DNA from: Nocardia fluminea
GTDB lineage: Bacteria > Actinomycetota > Actinomycetes > Mycobacteriales > Mycobacteriaceae
Assembly (NCBI RefSeq): GCF_002846365.1
Contig: NZ_PJMW01000002.1
Span: 4,464,001-4,528,000 of the forward strand
Length of the DNA: 64,000 bases
Direction of reading: 5' to 3'
Positions 8,768 through 16,047 of this stretch are shown here, one piece after another. The notes under the pieces are model-generated. The model was not told the DNA's origin. It made no database searches and saw only the letters and a program-made list of their open reading frames with translations. Made by a program: the position numbers and the translations under genes. The first letter of the stretch is position 1, and the number at the start of each line of letters is the position of its first letter.

Positions 8768-8809
8768 GCCGTCGCGTCGGCTCGATCCGGATCGAGCCGA
8801 CGCGACGGC
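8768..8809. terminator. Perfect 42-bp palindrome, bidirectional terminator
   Basis: Positions 8768-8788 and 8789-8809 are exact reverse complements (21-bp arms, no spacer; centre at GATCC/GGATC). The site lies 8 bases after the XRE stop and 15 bases before the stop of the convergent cutinase gene, the expected place for a shared terminator. Confidence 0.85.
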
Positions 8810-8823
8810 GAGTGTTCTCACAG

Positions 8824-10197
8824 CTACGAAACCACCTCGGAACTCAGGTAGCTCAGGAGGATCTGGACGTCGTCGCCGTAGTCGGTATGGGCGGAGGTCG
8901 CGTAGAAGTTGGCCATGTCCACGCCTTGACGGGCCAGTTGGGTGAGCTCATCGACGGTGGCGGGGTCGGTGAGGCTGAGCAGGGTTCGGGTGGTCGCCCG
9001 GAGGTCGGCTCGGATACCGGCGGCAACGGGGCCGAGTACGGAGCCGGTGAGGTCCGCGCCGCTGGAGGCGAAGCTCGCAAGGTCGGTGGCGGCGGCGAGG
9101 GGGTCGTTGCGATCCAGCGATTCGACTGCACGCCACAGGATTTCCTGAATACTGCCGACCCGCTCGGCGATGCTCAGAAAGTCGATGCGCAGGAGAGCGT
9201 CGGCGATGACGCTGACACCGGCGCTCTTACCGGAGGGATCAGCCGCGGCCGCGGCGCGGATGACCTGGGCGACCAGCACTCGGTCCACACCCGCGGCGGC
9301 CTCGACCAACGGGGCCAGGTCGGCGTTCAGAGCACGCGCGGTCCGGTGCGCACCGCGGATGTCGCCCGCCGCAAGGAACTCGGGGAGCCGGGTGAGATTG
9401 TCGAGAATAGTGGGCAGGTTCGCCGCGGTGGCGGTCCAGCCGGCGCCCATGGTGACGGCTTGCGCGATCAGGATGCTGGGATCGACCGTGGCGGGGAGGA
9501 CGTCCGCGATCGGTTCGGGGTCTCCGCTCAGGACCCGGCCCAGCACGGCGAGGAACGGCGAGGTGGCGGCATCGAGGGAGCAGTACAGGTCGCCGTCGGC
9601 ACAGAGGGTGCGCACCCGCTCGGTCAGCACACCGAAATCGCGGCTGCGCGTGCCTGCGATGCCGTGACCGGGCTGCGGATTCCCCAGCGACAGTGTGGTA
9701 TCCGGATCGCGATGTGGATCGGCCAGTAGGCCGACGCCGACCACTCGATCGGCGTCGATGGGCCCGTCGCCGTGGCCGATCTCGGTGGCGAGATCGCCGA
9801 TGCCGTCCGCTCCCTGGCTGTAGCCGGCGAGGATGACCCGCGTCGAGCTGCACAGACCACGCAGCATGTGGTGCAAGCGGGACTCCAAGGTACTCAAGGA
9901 CTCCGCGTAGCTCAGCCCGAGATCGAAAGCGCTTGCGGCATAAGGGACGTAGAGAACGGTCAAGTCACGGCCGAATTGCCGTTGCAGGCCGTCGCCGACC
10001 GGCCGGAGTGTCCCGACGGGGACTCGGGGATCGGCGCCCGGCGTAGTCTCCCAGGTCCCGGGGGCGAAAATCGCCGTATACGGGGTGCAGGGCTGCGCGC
10101 CGGGGGTTTCCGCCCGCGCGACGCCGACCGCCGCGGTCCCGACCGCGACAACGGCGGCAACCAACGACGCCGCAGCGGATCTCGACAACCTGCTCAT
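8824..10197 (-). CDS. Secreted cutinase-family serine hydrolase with long internal insertion
   Basis: The 457-aa product has a Sec signal peptide (basic start, hydrophobic 8-28, likely cleavage after ARA). The cutinase fold follows, with the nucleophile elbow GYSQGA (Ser127), a paired-cysteine segment CADGDLYC (199-206) carrying the likely catalytic Asp203, and a candidate His437 in HTDYGDD near the C-terminus. Typical cutinases are about 220 aa with the His soon after the Asp. Here about 230 residues of Ala-rich helical sequence separate them. Cutinase-like proteins in mycolate actinomycetes hydrolyse lipid esters outside the cell. The insertion could be a lid or an anchoring domain (inference). 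Confidence 0.8.
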   Translation of the reverse strand: MSRLSRSAAASLVAAVVAVGTAAVGVARAETPGAQPCTPYTAIFAPGTWETTPGADPRVPVGTLRPVGDGLQRQFGRDLTVLYVPYAASAFDLGLSYAESLSTLESRLHHMLRGLCSSTRVILAGYSQGADGIGDLATEIGHGDGPIDADRVVGVGLLADPHRDPDTTLSLGNPQPGHGIAGTRSRDFGVLTERVRTLCADGDLYCSLDAATSPFLAVLGRVLSGDPEPIADVLPATVDPSILIAQAVTMGAGWTATAANLPTILDNLTRLPEFLAAGDIRGAHRTARALNADLAPLVEAAAGVDRVLVAQVIRAAAAADPSGKSAGVSVIADALLRIDFLSIAERVGSIQEILWRAVESLDRNDPLAAATDLASFASSGADLTGSVLGPVAAGIRADLRATTRTLLSLTDPATVDELTQLARQGVDMANFYATSAHTDYGDDVQILLSYLSSEVVS

Positions 10198-10345
10198 CGT
10201 CCAATTCCTCTGTCGTCGACGGGGATTCGCGACGGAGGGCAGGTGCTGAAACGTGCCGTACCGTCACGGCCAATTCTCGCCACTCGCCGCGTGTTTCGCC
10301 GACAATTTCAGACACAGTTTCATTTCAGATCAGTTGGGACGGCGC

Positions 10346-10792
10346 TCATATCCGGTCACGGCCGCGCGGCGGGTGCCAGGCGGTGACGGCCCAGATGACC
10401 ACGACGCTCATCGCGATGATCAGGATGGACCACGCGGGGTAGTAGGGCACGGACAGGAAGTTCGCGATGATCACCAGTGCCGCGATGCCCACCGCCGCGT
10501 ATCGCGCCCATGCGGTGCCCGACATCAAGCCGATCGAGCACACGAGGGCGATCACGCCGAGGACGACGTGGACCCAACCCCAGGTGGTCGCGTCGAATTC
10601 GTAGACATAGCTGATACCGGCGACATAGAACTCGTCTTCGGCGATCGCGGAGATTCCCTCGAGGATGGAGGCGGCCGCGGTGATGAACAGCATGATCGCC
10701 GCCAGGACCGAGATCCCGGCGGCAGCGGCTTGCCGCTCGAAAGGCTCTTCTTCGGGGACGCGACGATGTGCGGCAGGATTGCGCTCGGTCAT
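10346..10792 (-). CDS. Four-helix membrane protein (DUF7144-like)
   Basis: The 148-aa product starts at ATG 10792 after an AAGGGG-like ribosome site. A charged N-terminus (MTERNPAAHRRVPEEE) is followed by four hydrophobic segments, at about residues 25-45, 72-92, 96-113 and 118-136. The Gly/Ala-rich pattern with WGWVHVVLGV and GTAWARYAAV is typical of a small actinobacterial inner-membrane family of unknown function. No partner gene is evident. Confidence 0.7.
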   Translation of the reverse strand: MTERNPAAHRRVPEEEPFERQAAAAGISVLAAIMLFITAAASILEGISAIAEDEFYVAGISYVYEFDATTWGWVHVVLGVIALVCSIGLMSGTAWARYAAVGIAALVIIANFLSVPYYPAWSILIIAMSVVVIWAVTAWHPPRGRDRI

Positions 10793-11256
10793 GATCAGCC
10801 CCTTGCTGTGGCGAAAGCCCGGCACCGCAGATTTGCCGAAACTCCTGCTGGGCCGCGATGACAGGGCAAGCGCGTACTACCGGTTGGGGAAGGCGGACTG
10901 CGCGGCACGAATGCGCGCAGTGCCGATCAAGAGATGGTGCTCGCGATCGGAGTCGATCGCCCACGATCCGTCGATCTCGGTACGCAGCGAGTTTACGGGA
11001 CCTCCTTGCCCTCATATAGCGATGTGTCCGGTTCGTGAGCCTAGACCGTGGCCTACTGCGAACCCCACTGCAACGAAACGACACCCCGGCTCGACCGAGA
11101 CCGCCTGTGGAACGCGGCGATTGCCGTTGCTGGTGAGCGGGGACAGCTCGCGTGCGCGCCGGTCAGAGTGGCTGTCTGCGACGGGTGGTTGCCACGGAGA
11201 ATATTCGGGATCAGTTGCTGATCAGTTGCCAATTTTGTCGCACGGGCGGGGATACG
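10793..11256. promoter_or_regulatory. Divergent intergenic region with tandem 11-bp repeat
   Basis: This 464-base region separates two divergently transcribed membrane-protein genes and must contain both promoters. Two adjacent copies of GATCAGTTGC(T/C) occupy 11209-11219 and 11220-11230, 27 bases before the plus-strand ATG. This is a good place for a repressor site. No gene is seen in the rest. Confidence 0.4.
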
Positions 11257-12507
11257 ATGGTCGGACGCTACGTCAGCGAGAAAGCCGGGCAGATGGCAAC
11301 TGGTTCTGGTGGTCGGATGCGGCGGATAGCCGTCGCCTTGCTGGTGTGCGCCACGGGGTTGTTCACGCTGACCGGCGTCGTCGCCGGGTTTCTGCGGGCG
11401 GAGGTCCTCGATACCGACCACTATGTCGACACCGTGGCTCCGCTGGCGCAGGACCCGGTGATCCAGACGGGTGTCGTGGATGCGCTGACCAGGGCTGTCA
11501 TGGCGCGCGTCGACGTCGAGCAGGCTGTTTCCGACCTGCTCGAATCCGTCGGCGACGCCGGGGATCGCGGGCCGCTCGCCACCGCCGCCGTACGCAGTGT
11601 GCCCGCGCTGGTGGCGGCGCAGTCCGAGGACCTGGTCCGGGACGCGGCCACCGCCCTGGTGCACAGTGACGCCTTCCCCGAGCTCTGGAACGGCGCGAAC
11701 CGGCAGGCACACCGGGCGCTGGGCGCGGCGGTCACCGGAGTCGACGAGGGGGTGATCCAGGTGGACACCACCGGCGTGGTGTCGATCTCGCTCGATCGGA
11801 TGGTGGATCGGGTCGTCGACGCGCTGGACAGCCGCGGATTCGAGCTTGCCGGCAATGCCGCCGACGTGCGTACCGAATTCGTGCTCTTCGAGTCGGACGA
11901 ACTAGCGAAGGCGCAGCGGGCCGTACGCCTGCTCGACCGGTTGGCGATCGTGCTGGCGGTGGCCGCGCTCGCCTGCGCGGTGGGCGCGGTCCTGTTGACG
12001 GGCAACGGCTTCCGGCGACGGGCGATCCTCGCTGTGGCGGCGGGTGTCCTGGTCTCGATGGTGCTGCTGGCGGTGACACTGCTGATCGTGCGCGGCATCT
12101 ATCTCGACCATGTGGGAACGGCCTCGCCGGAGGTGGCCCGTGCGGTCTTCGACATCGTGGTGGGGCCGTTGCGAGTGAGTATGCGGGTGCTCGCGGTGCT
12201 GGCCGTGGTGGTGGGGCTGGGTGCTTTCCTTGTCGGTCCGTCGGCACCGGCGGTCTGGGTACGCGCGACGGCCGATCGGCTGGGGGACCGGTTGCGTCGC
12301 GGCGAGGCCGGGCCGGTATCGGGGTTCGTCGCGTCGAATATGAACGTGGTGCGCGGCGTGGTGCTGATCGTCGCCGCGGCGGTGCTGCTGTTCTGGGACT
12401 ACCCGACGGTGTGGGTGGCGGTGCTGATCGCGCTGGTCACCGGCGTGGTTCTGGTCGCGCTGGAGCTCGTCGCCCGGCCGCGACGGCGGGCGACGAACGA
12501 GCACTGA
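11257..12507 (+). CDS. Actinobacterial integral membrane protein with extracytoplasmic domain
   Basis: The 416-aa product starts at ATG 11257, shortly after GGGCGGGG. One N-terminal membrane helix (about 22-46) is followed by roughly 180 mostly soluble, presumably extracytoplasmic residues (LDTDHYVDTVAPLAQDP onwards). Five further membrane segments lie at about 232-252, 258-280, 310-330, 365-383 and 388-408. The DTDHYVDTVAPLA motif is found in a family of conserved membrane proteins of Mycobacterium, Nocardia and Streptomyces without assigned function. The stop is 9 bases from that of the convergent GlsB-like gene. Confidence 0.7.
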   Translation: MVGRYVSEKAGQMATGSGGRMRRIAVALLVCATGLFTLTGVVAGFLRAEVLDTDHYVDTVAPLAQDPVIQTGVVDALTRAVMARVDVEQAVSDLLESVGDAGDRGPLATAAVRSVPALVAAQSEDLVRDAATALVHSDAFPELWNGANRQAHRALGAAVTGVDEGVIQVDTTGVVSISLDRMVDRVVDALDSRGFELAGNAADVRTEFVLFESDELAKAQRAVRLLDRLAIVLAVAALACAVGAVLLTGNGFRRRAILAVAAGVLVSMVLLAVTLLIVRGIYLDHVGTASPEVARAVFDIVVGPLRVSMRVLAVLAVVVGLGAFLVGPSAPAVWVRATADRLGDRLRRGEAGPVSGFVASNMNVVRGVVLIVAAAVLLFWDYPTVWVAVLIALVTGVVLVALELVARPRRRATNEH

Positions 12508-12516
12508 GTGTTCGGC

Positions 12517-12801
12517 TCAGGCGACCGGCGGGTGTTTACGCGCGCCCATCGACTCGGCCGCGAACAGCAGCACCACCGCGGCCACTACCGCGAGCACGAA
12601 GCCCCAGAAGTTGAGTTCGGTGATGGAGCCGACCCCGATCAGGCTGGCGATCACGCCCGCGATCAGCGCCGCCGCCATGCCGAGCACGAGGGTCATGCCC
12701 ATGCTCATGTTCTCCTTACCCGGCTTGAGCATCCGGGCGAGCACGCCGATCACGGCGCCGATGATCAAGAATCCACAGATCTGAACAATCGCGTTCCACA
12801 T
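12517..12801 (-). CDS. GlsB/YeaQ/YmgE-family stress-response membrane protein
   Basis: The 94-aa product starts at ATG 12801, eight bases after GGAGG. It has three hydrophobic segments and the family features: GFLIIGAVIGVLARMLKPGK near the start, then GMAAALIAGVIASLIGVG and a C-terminal helix. These transglycosylase-associated-type small proteins are induced by general stress in several bacteria; the biochemical role is unknown. Confidence 0.85.
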   Translation of the reverse strand: MWNAIVQICGFLIIGAVIGVLARMLKPGKENMSMGMTLVLGMAAALIAGVIASLIGVGSITELNFWGFVLAVVAAVVLLFAAESMGARKHPPVA

Positions 12802-12957
12802 CGTTCGAACCTCCACGTCGTGCCGATGGCCGGAGAGTGCCGGTCATGTTCGATCATTTCTCCCCTCGGCGCGGAGAACCAGGGTCGTGTCCTCGGCGTT
12901 GTCGAAGCGTGTCCGCGCCGACGCCATCGATCCACCGCGTCGAGGCGGTCGCGGCCG

Positions 12958-13221
12958 TCACGAGGCCGGTGCAGATGCGGCGCAGGTGAACGTCCGCCCA
13001 CCGGCGACGACGGTGGCGCCCTGTGGGTACGGGGTGCCCGCCCACGCGCAGGTGCCCGCGCGGTCCGCGGACGCGGTTACCGTTGAGAGACCGAGCTGAC
13101 CCGCCACCGTGACGGCCGATAGCAGCGCGGCGATACCGAGACGCCGCCGCGCGGTTCCTGAAATGTCCTGATTGCCAACGGTTTCCCTCCCTCGATGGTC
13201 CCGTCGGGACGGGTCGGGCAC
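12958..13221 (-). CDS. Small secreted two-cysteine protein
   Basis: The 87-aa frame has a plausible signal peptide (arginines, then LGIAALLSAVTVAGQLGL and a TASA cleavage site). It leaves a short mature part containing CAWAGTPYPQGATVVAGGRT followed by a second cysteine. The GATVxxGGRxFxC pattern recurs in small exported actinobacterial proteins of unknown function; homologues usually continue a little further, so this copy may be shortened. The only in-frame start is GTG 13221, which lies in the loop of an inverted repeat, so the start is uncertain. Confidence 0.5.
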   Translation of the reverse strand: MPDPSRRDHRGRETVGNQDISGTARRRLGIAALLSAVTVAGQLGLSTVTASADRAGTCAWAGTPYPQGATVVAGGRTFTCAASAPAS

Positions 13222-13236
13222 ATCAGGTCCCGACCC
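13211..13236. terminator. 8-bp inverted repeat downstream of amidohydrolase gene
   Basis: GGGTCGGG (13211-13218) and CCCGACCC (13229-13236) are exact complements with a 10-base loop, just downstream of the amidohydrolase stop. It probably ends that transcript. The putative GTG start of the next gene lies in the loop, so the hairpin could also control its translation. Confidence 0.5.
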
Positions 13237-13282
13237 GGAGCATGTGCTCAGGAATTCCCCTCGGTAGGTGCCGGGCGCGGGC

Positions 13283-14989
13283 TCAGCAGCACGGTCCGAG
13301 CCGCGGGCCGGTGCTCGGGGTGGTGTCGCTGTTCGAAACTGCGGCCAGGAAGGCGTCGAGGTCGATCCGGCTCCCGCCCACCCATGTGCCGTTGACCCGG
13401 ACGGTCTCGCCCAAGGTCGCCGGGTCGACCGCGTAGGGGTCCTCGGACAACTCGACGAAGTCGGCCAGCTTGCCCACCTCGATGGACCCGATCAGGTGAT
13501 CGCGGCGCAGGGTGCGGGCGGCGTCGATCGTCTGCGCGCGGATCGCGGCATCGAGCGGAATCGCCTGATCGGCACCGTGCACAGTGCCGGCCCGGGTGCG
13601 CCGGGAGGTGACGGTCTGGATGTTGATCAGCGGTGACGGCGGCGAAACCGGCCCGTCGTTGTGCAGGGACACACACGCCCCCGAGGCGAGCGCGTCCGCG
13701 GTGGGCTGCCATCGGCTGCCGTGTTCGTGGTCGAAGATCGCGCCGTCGAGCAGCTCGCCCCAGAAGTAGTACTGGAACGGTGACAGCGACACGTGCACGC
13801 CCAAGCGGGCGGCGCGGTTCATCTGCGTGCGGGTCGCTCCGCCCAGGTGTTCGATCCGCCACCGGTGATCGGCGCCGGTCAGGCCGTGGCGGGCCAGCGC
13901 CGCCTCGTAGGCGTCGAGGGCCAACTCGACGGCGAGGTCGCCGTTGGCGTGGAACGACATCTGCCAGCCCGCGGGCGCGGCCTTGTCCAGGATCGCGTCC
14001 ACCTGCGATCGGGTGTAGTTCAGCGAACTGGTGCCGCCCGCGGTCGCCGGGTCGATCCCGGCGCGCCGCGTCGCCTCGGTGTCGAGGTAGGGAAAAGACG
14101 TCGCCGCACTACCCACCCACACCGCACCGTCGGTCCAGAGTTTGACGCCGGCCTTGCGCAACATCTCCTCCCCGGCGGTGAAGGTCACGGGTTCGGCGTA
14201 GGTGTCCGTCGTCGACATCTCCCAGAGGTTGACCCGCAGCGGGCACGAGGTGGTGGCGGCCAGCGTTTCGTAGTCGTGTTCGGTCTGCGGGTCGTAGGCC
14301 ATGTCCGAGGTGGTGGTGTACCCGGCGCGCGACATCGCCGCGAAGAATCCCGCGCCGCTGGTGAGCGGGCTGGGCATCCCGGCGATCAACGGCGTCATGA
14401 CCGCGGTGAGCAGGGGCACTTCGAAGCCCTGGCCGTTGAGTGACCCGTCCGGATTACGACCGTAGTGACCGCCTTCGGGATCCGGTGGCGGGTCGGACCA
14501 GCCGTACTGCTCGATGAGCGCGGTGTCGAAGTAGATGCCGTGCGCGGAATTGTCCAGGACCGCCGCCACCCGATCACCGAAGATCTCGTCGAGGTCCGCT
14601 GCTGTCGGTGCCGCGTGTCCTTGGAGAAGCGCGTCGAACCCGTTGAACACCAACGGTGTCGACGGATTGCTCGCGGCGAGGGCCGCGGTGAACACGGCCA
14701 CCACATCATCCCAGGTCGGTGCCACCCACGGGGTGATCTGGGCGATGGGTGGTTGGGTGAGAACCCCACCGAGGAACGGATGCCCGTGCGGCTCGACGAA
14801 TCCGGGCAGCAACGCCCGCGCGCCCGTATCGATGACGTCCGCGTCCGGGCCCACCGCCGCCACGCAGTCGGCCAGCGACCCGACAGCGACGATGCGTGAC
14901 CCCGAGACCGCGACCGCGTCCGCGCGGGGACGCTCACCGTCCATGGTGATCACGGTGCCTGCGGTGAGAACGAAATCCGGCAAGGCCAA
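13283..14989 (-). CDS. Amidohydrolase family protein (YtcJ-like metal-dependent hydrolase)
   Basis: The 568-aa product is an amidohydrolase_3-type TIM-barrel enzyme. An N-terminal composite beta domain (TAGTVITMDGERPRADAVAV) leads to the first metal site GFVEPHGH (63-70). Further metal or active-site histidines appear in MSFHANGD and RIEHLGG, and an aspartate in SLHNDGPVSPP. The C-terminus has the usual DHLIGSIEVGKLADFVELSE signature. The family hydrolyses amide or cyclic C-N bonds; the substrate is unknown. The start is TTG 14989 or, with better spacing from GAGAGGGAG, TTG 14983. The gene appears monocistronic between two hairpins. Confidence 0.85.
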   Translation of the reverse strand: MALPDFVLTAGTVITMDGERPRADAVAVSGSRIVAVGSLADCVAAVGPDADVIDTGARALLPGFVEPHGHPFLGGVLTQPPIAQITPWVAPTWDDVVAVFTAALAASNPSTPLVFNGFDALLQGHAAPTAADLDEIFGDRVAAVLDNSAHGIYFDTALIEQYGWSDPPPDPEGGHYGRNPDGSLNGQGFEVPLLTAVMTPLIAGMPSPLTSGAGFFAAMSRAGYTTTSDMAYDPQTEHDYETLAATTSCPLRVNLWEMSTTDTYAEPVTFTAGEEMLRKAGVKLWTDGAVWVGSAATSFPYLDTEATRRAGIDPATAGGTSSLNYTRSQVDAILDKAAPAGWQMSFHANGDLAVELALDAYEAALARHGLTGADHRWRIEHLGGATRTQMNRAARLGVHVSLSPFQYYFWGELLDGAIFDHEHGSRWQPTADALASGACVSLHNDGPVSPPSPLINIQTVTSRRTRAGTVHGADQAIPLDAAIRAQTIDAARTLRRDHLIGSIEVGKLADFVELSEDPYAVDPATLGETVRVNGTWVGGSRIDLDAFLAAVSNSDTTPSTGPRLGPCC

Positions 14990-15028
14990 CTCCCTCTCGA
15001 CGCATCCTGTTGTCGGCTTCCATGGTGG

Positions 15029-15046
15029 CCGCGGTGACCACCGCGG
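15029..15046. terminator. 7-bp stem-loop downstream of ynfA-like gene
   Basis: CCGCGGT (15029-15035) and ACCGCGG (15040-15046) pair around GACC. The hairpin lies 35 bases beyond the minus-strand stop of the YnfA gene and ahead of the amidohydrolase start, consistent with ending the marR-ynfA unit. Confidence 0.5.
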
Positions 15047-15080
15047 ACTTCACCCGCTACGGATGAAGTCTCGTGTGCGG

Positions 15081-15416
15081 TCAGGCGGGGCGCGGCGCGT
15101 ACATGATGATCGCGACGCCGACCAGGCAGATCGCCGCGCCGAGCACGTCCCAGCGGTCGGGGCGGAAACCGTCCAGCGCCATCCCCCACAGCAGCGATCC
15201 GGCGACGAAGACACCGCCGTAGGCGGCGAGGATGCGGCCGAAGTGGGCGTCGGGCTGCAACGTCGCGACGAACCCGTAGACGCCGAGTGCGATGACGCCG
15301 GCGCCGATCCAGGCCCAGCCGCGATGCTCGCGCACCCCCTGCCACACCAGCCAAGCGCCGCCGATCTCGGCGATCGCGGCGAGAACGAACAACACGATCG
15401 AGCGCACCACGGTCAT
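15081..15416 (-). CDS. YnfA family (UPF0060) small membrane protein
   Basis: The 111-aa product has four membrane helices and the family signature [20 protein letters not shown], followed by [20 protein letters not shown] and YGGVFV. YnfA/UPF0060 proteins resemble small multidrug-resistance transporters; efflux has been reported for some members. It lies 9 bases downstream of a MarR gene on the same strand, so the two are likely co-transcribed and co-regulated. Confidence 0.9.
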   Translation of the reverse strand: MTVVRSIVLFVLAAIAEIGGAWLVWQGVREHRGWAWIGAGVIALGVYGFVATLQPDAHFGRILAAYGGVFVAGSLLWGMALDGFRPDRWDVLGAAICLVGVAIIMYAPRPA

Positions 15417-15425
15417 CGGGCGAGC

Positions 15426-15959
15426 CTAGATGCCCGGTTCCGGGTGCGTCTGTTCGGCGGCAGGCCCCGGTATCTCGGCGTAGAACTCGCGAAGCGCGGT
15501 CGTGACGCTGACGAGCACGCGGTGAGCGGCTGTCAGGTCGGCGTCGGGCAGGGCGGCCATCGCGGCGCGGGTGCGGGAACCGAGCGGTCCGAAGAATCCG
15601 GCGGCGACCGACATGCCCTGGTCGGTATAGGTCAGGTTGACCCGTCGCCGATCCGCCGGGTCGGGGACGCGTTCGAGGTGCCCGGATTCGATCATGCGCT
15701 CGACCAGGTAGGTGACGGCGGGCGCGGAGATGCCCATCACCTTGCTCAGCCGGCCCGCGCTGATCGGTGCCCCCTCGGCGTCGGCCGTGGCCACGTGCAT
15801 CAGGGCGCGGAAATCGTTCGGGCGCAGGTCGTTCGATCGCGCGAAGACGTGACCGATCTGTTCGGAGATCGCGGTCAGTGCCCGGATATCCCTGGCGATG
15901 CCGGTCTCCAGCTCTGCCCGGTCGGCGGCCGGGTTCGTGTCGGCGGTGTCATCGTCCAC
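15426..15959 (-). CDS. MarR-family transcriptional regulator
   Basis: The 177-aa product has a winged HTH with PISAGRLSKVMGISAPAVTY as the recognition region and the wing PDPADRRRVNLTYTDQG. It starts at GTG 15959. It diverges from the MMPL transporter across an 88-base region and precedes ynfA. MarR proteins typically repress their own gene and a divergent efflux gene until a ligand binds; that arrangement fits here. Confidence 0.9.
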   Translation of the reverse strand: MDDDTADTNPAADRAELETGIARDIRALTAISEQIGHVFARSNDLRPNDFRALMHVATADAEGAPISAGRLSKVMGISAPAVTYLVERMIESGHLERVPDPADRRRVNLTYTDQGMSVAAGFFGPLGSRTRAAMAALPDADLTAAHRVLVSVTTALREFYAEIPGPAAEQTHPEPGI

Positions 15960-16047
15960 GCGCGGCCTCCTCTCTGTCCGAGGGGGAGCTTAGCCGCCGG
16001 AACGACCGACATTGCCAATTAGTTAAGTTTCTGAAATAGTTTTCGCC
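15960..16047. promoter_or_regulatory. MarR/MMPL divergent promoter region
   Basis: The region has an AT-rich core (16010-16045) in otherwise GC-rich sequence. TAGTT occurs at 16020-16024 and again at 16037-16041, a 17-base repeat spacing, with TTAAGTTT between them. MarR sites are usually short AT-rich imperfect palindromes, so this core is the best operator candidate for autorepression and control of the transporter. Confidence 0.45.

Noticed and set aside
8824..9729. Long plus-strand open frame opposite the cutinase gene
   Set aside because: It is low-complexity Gly/Arg-rich antisense sequence created by high-GC third positions; the minus-strand frame has a signal peptide and a catalytic motif.
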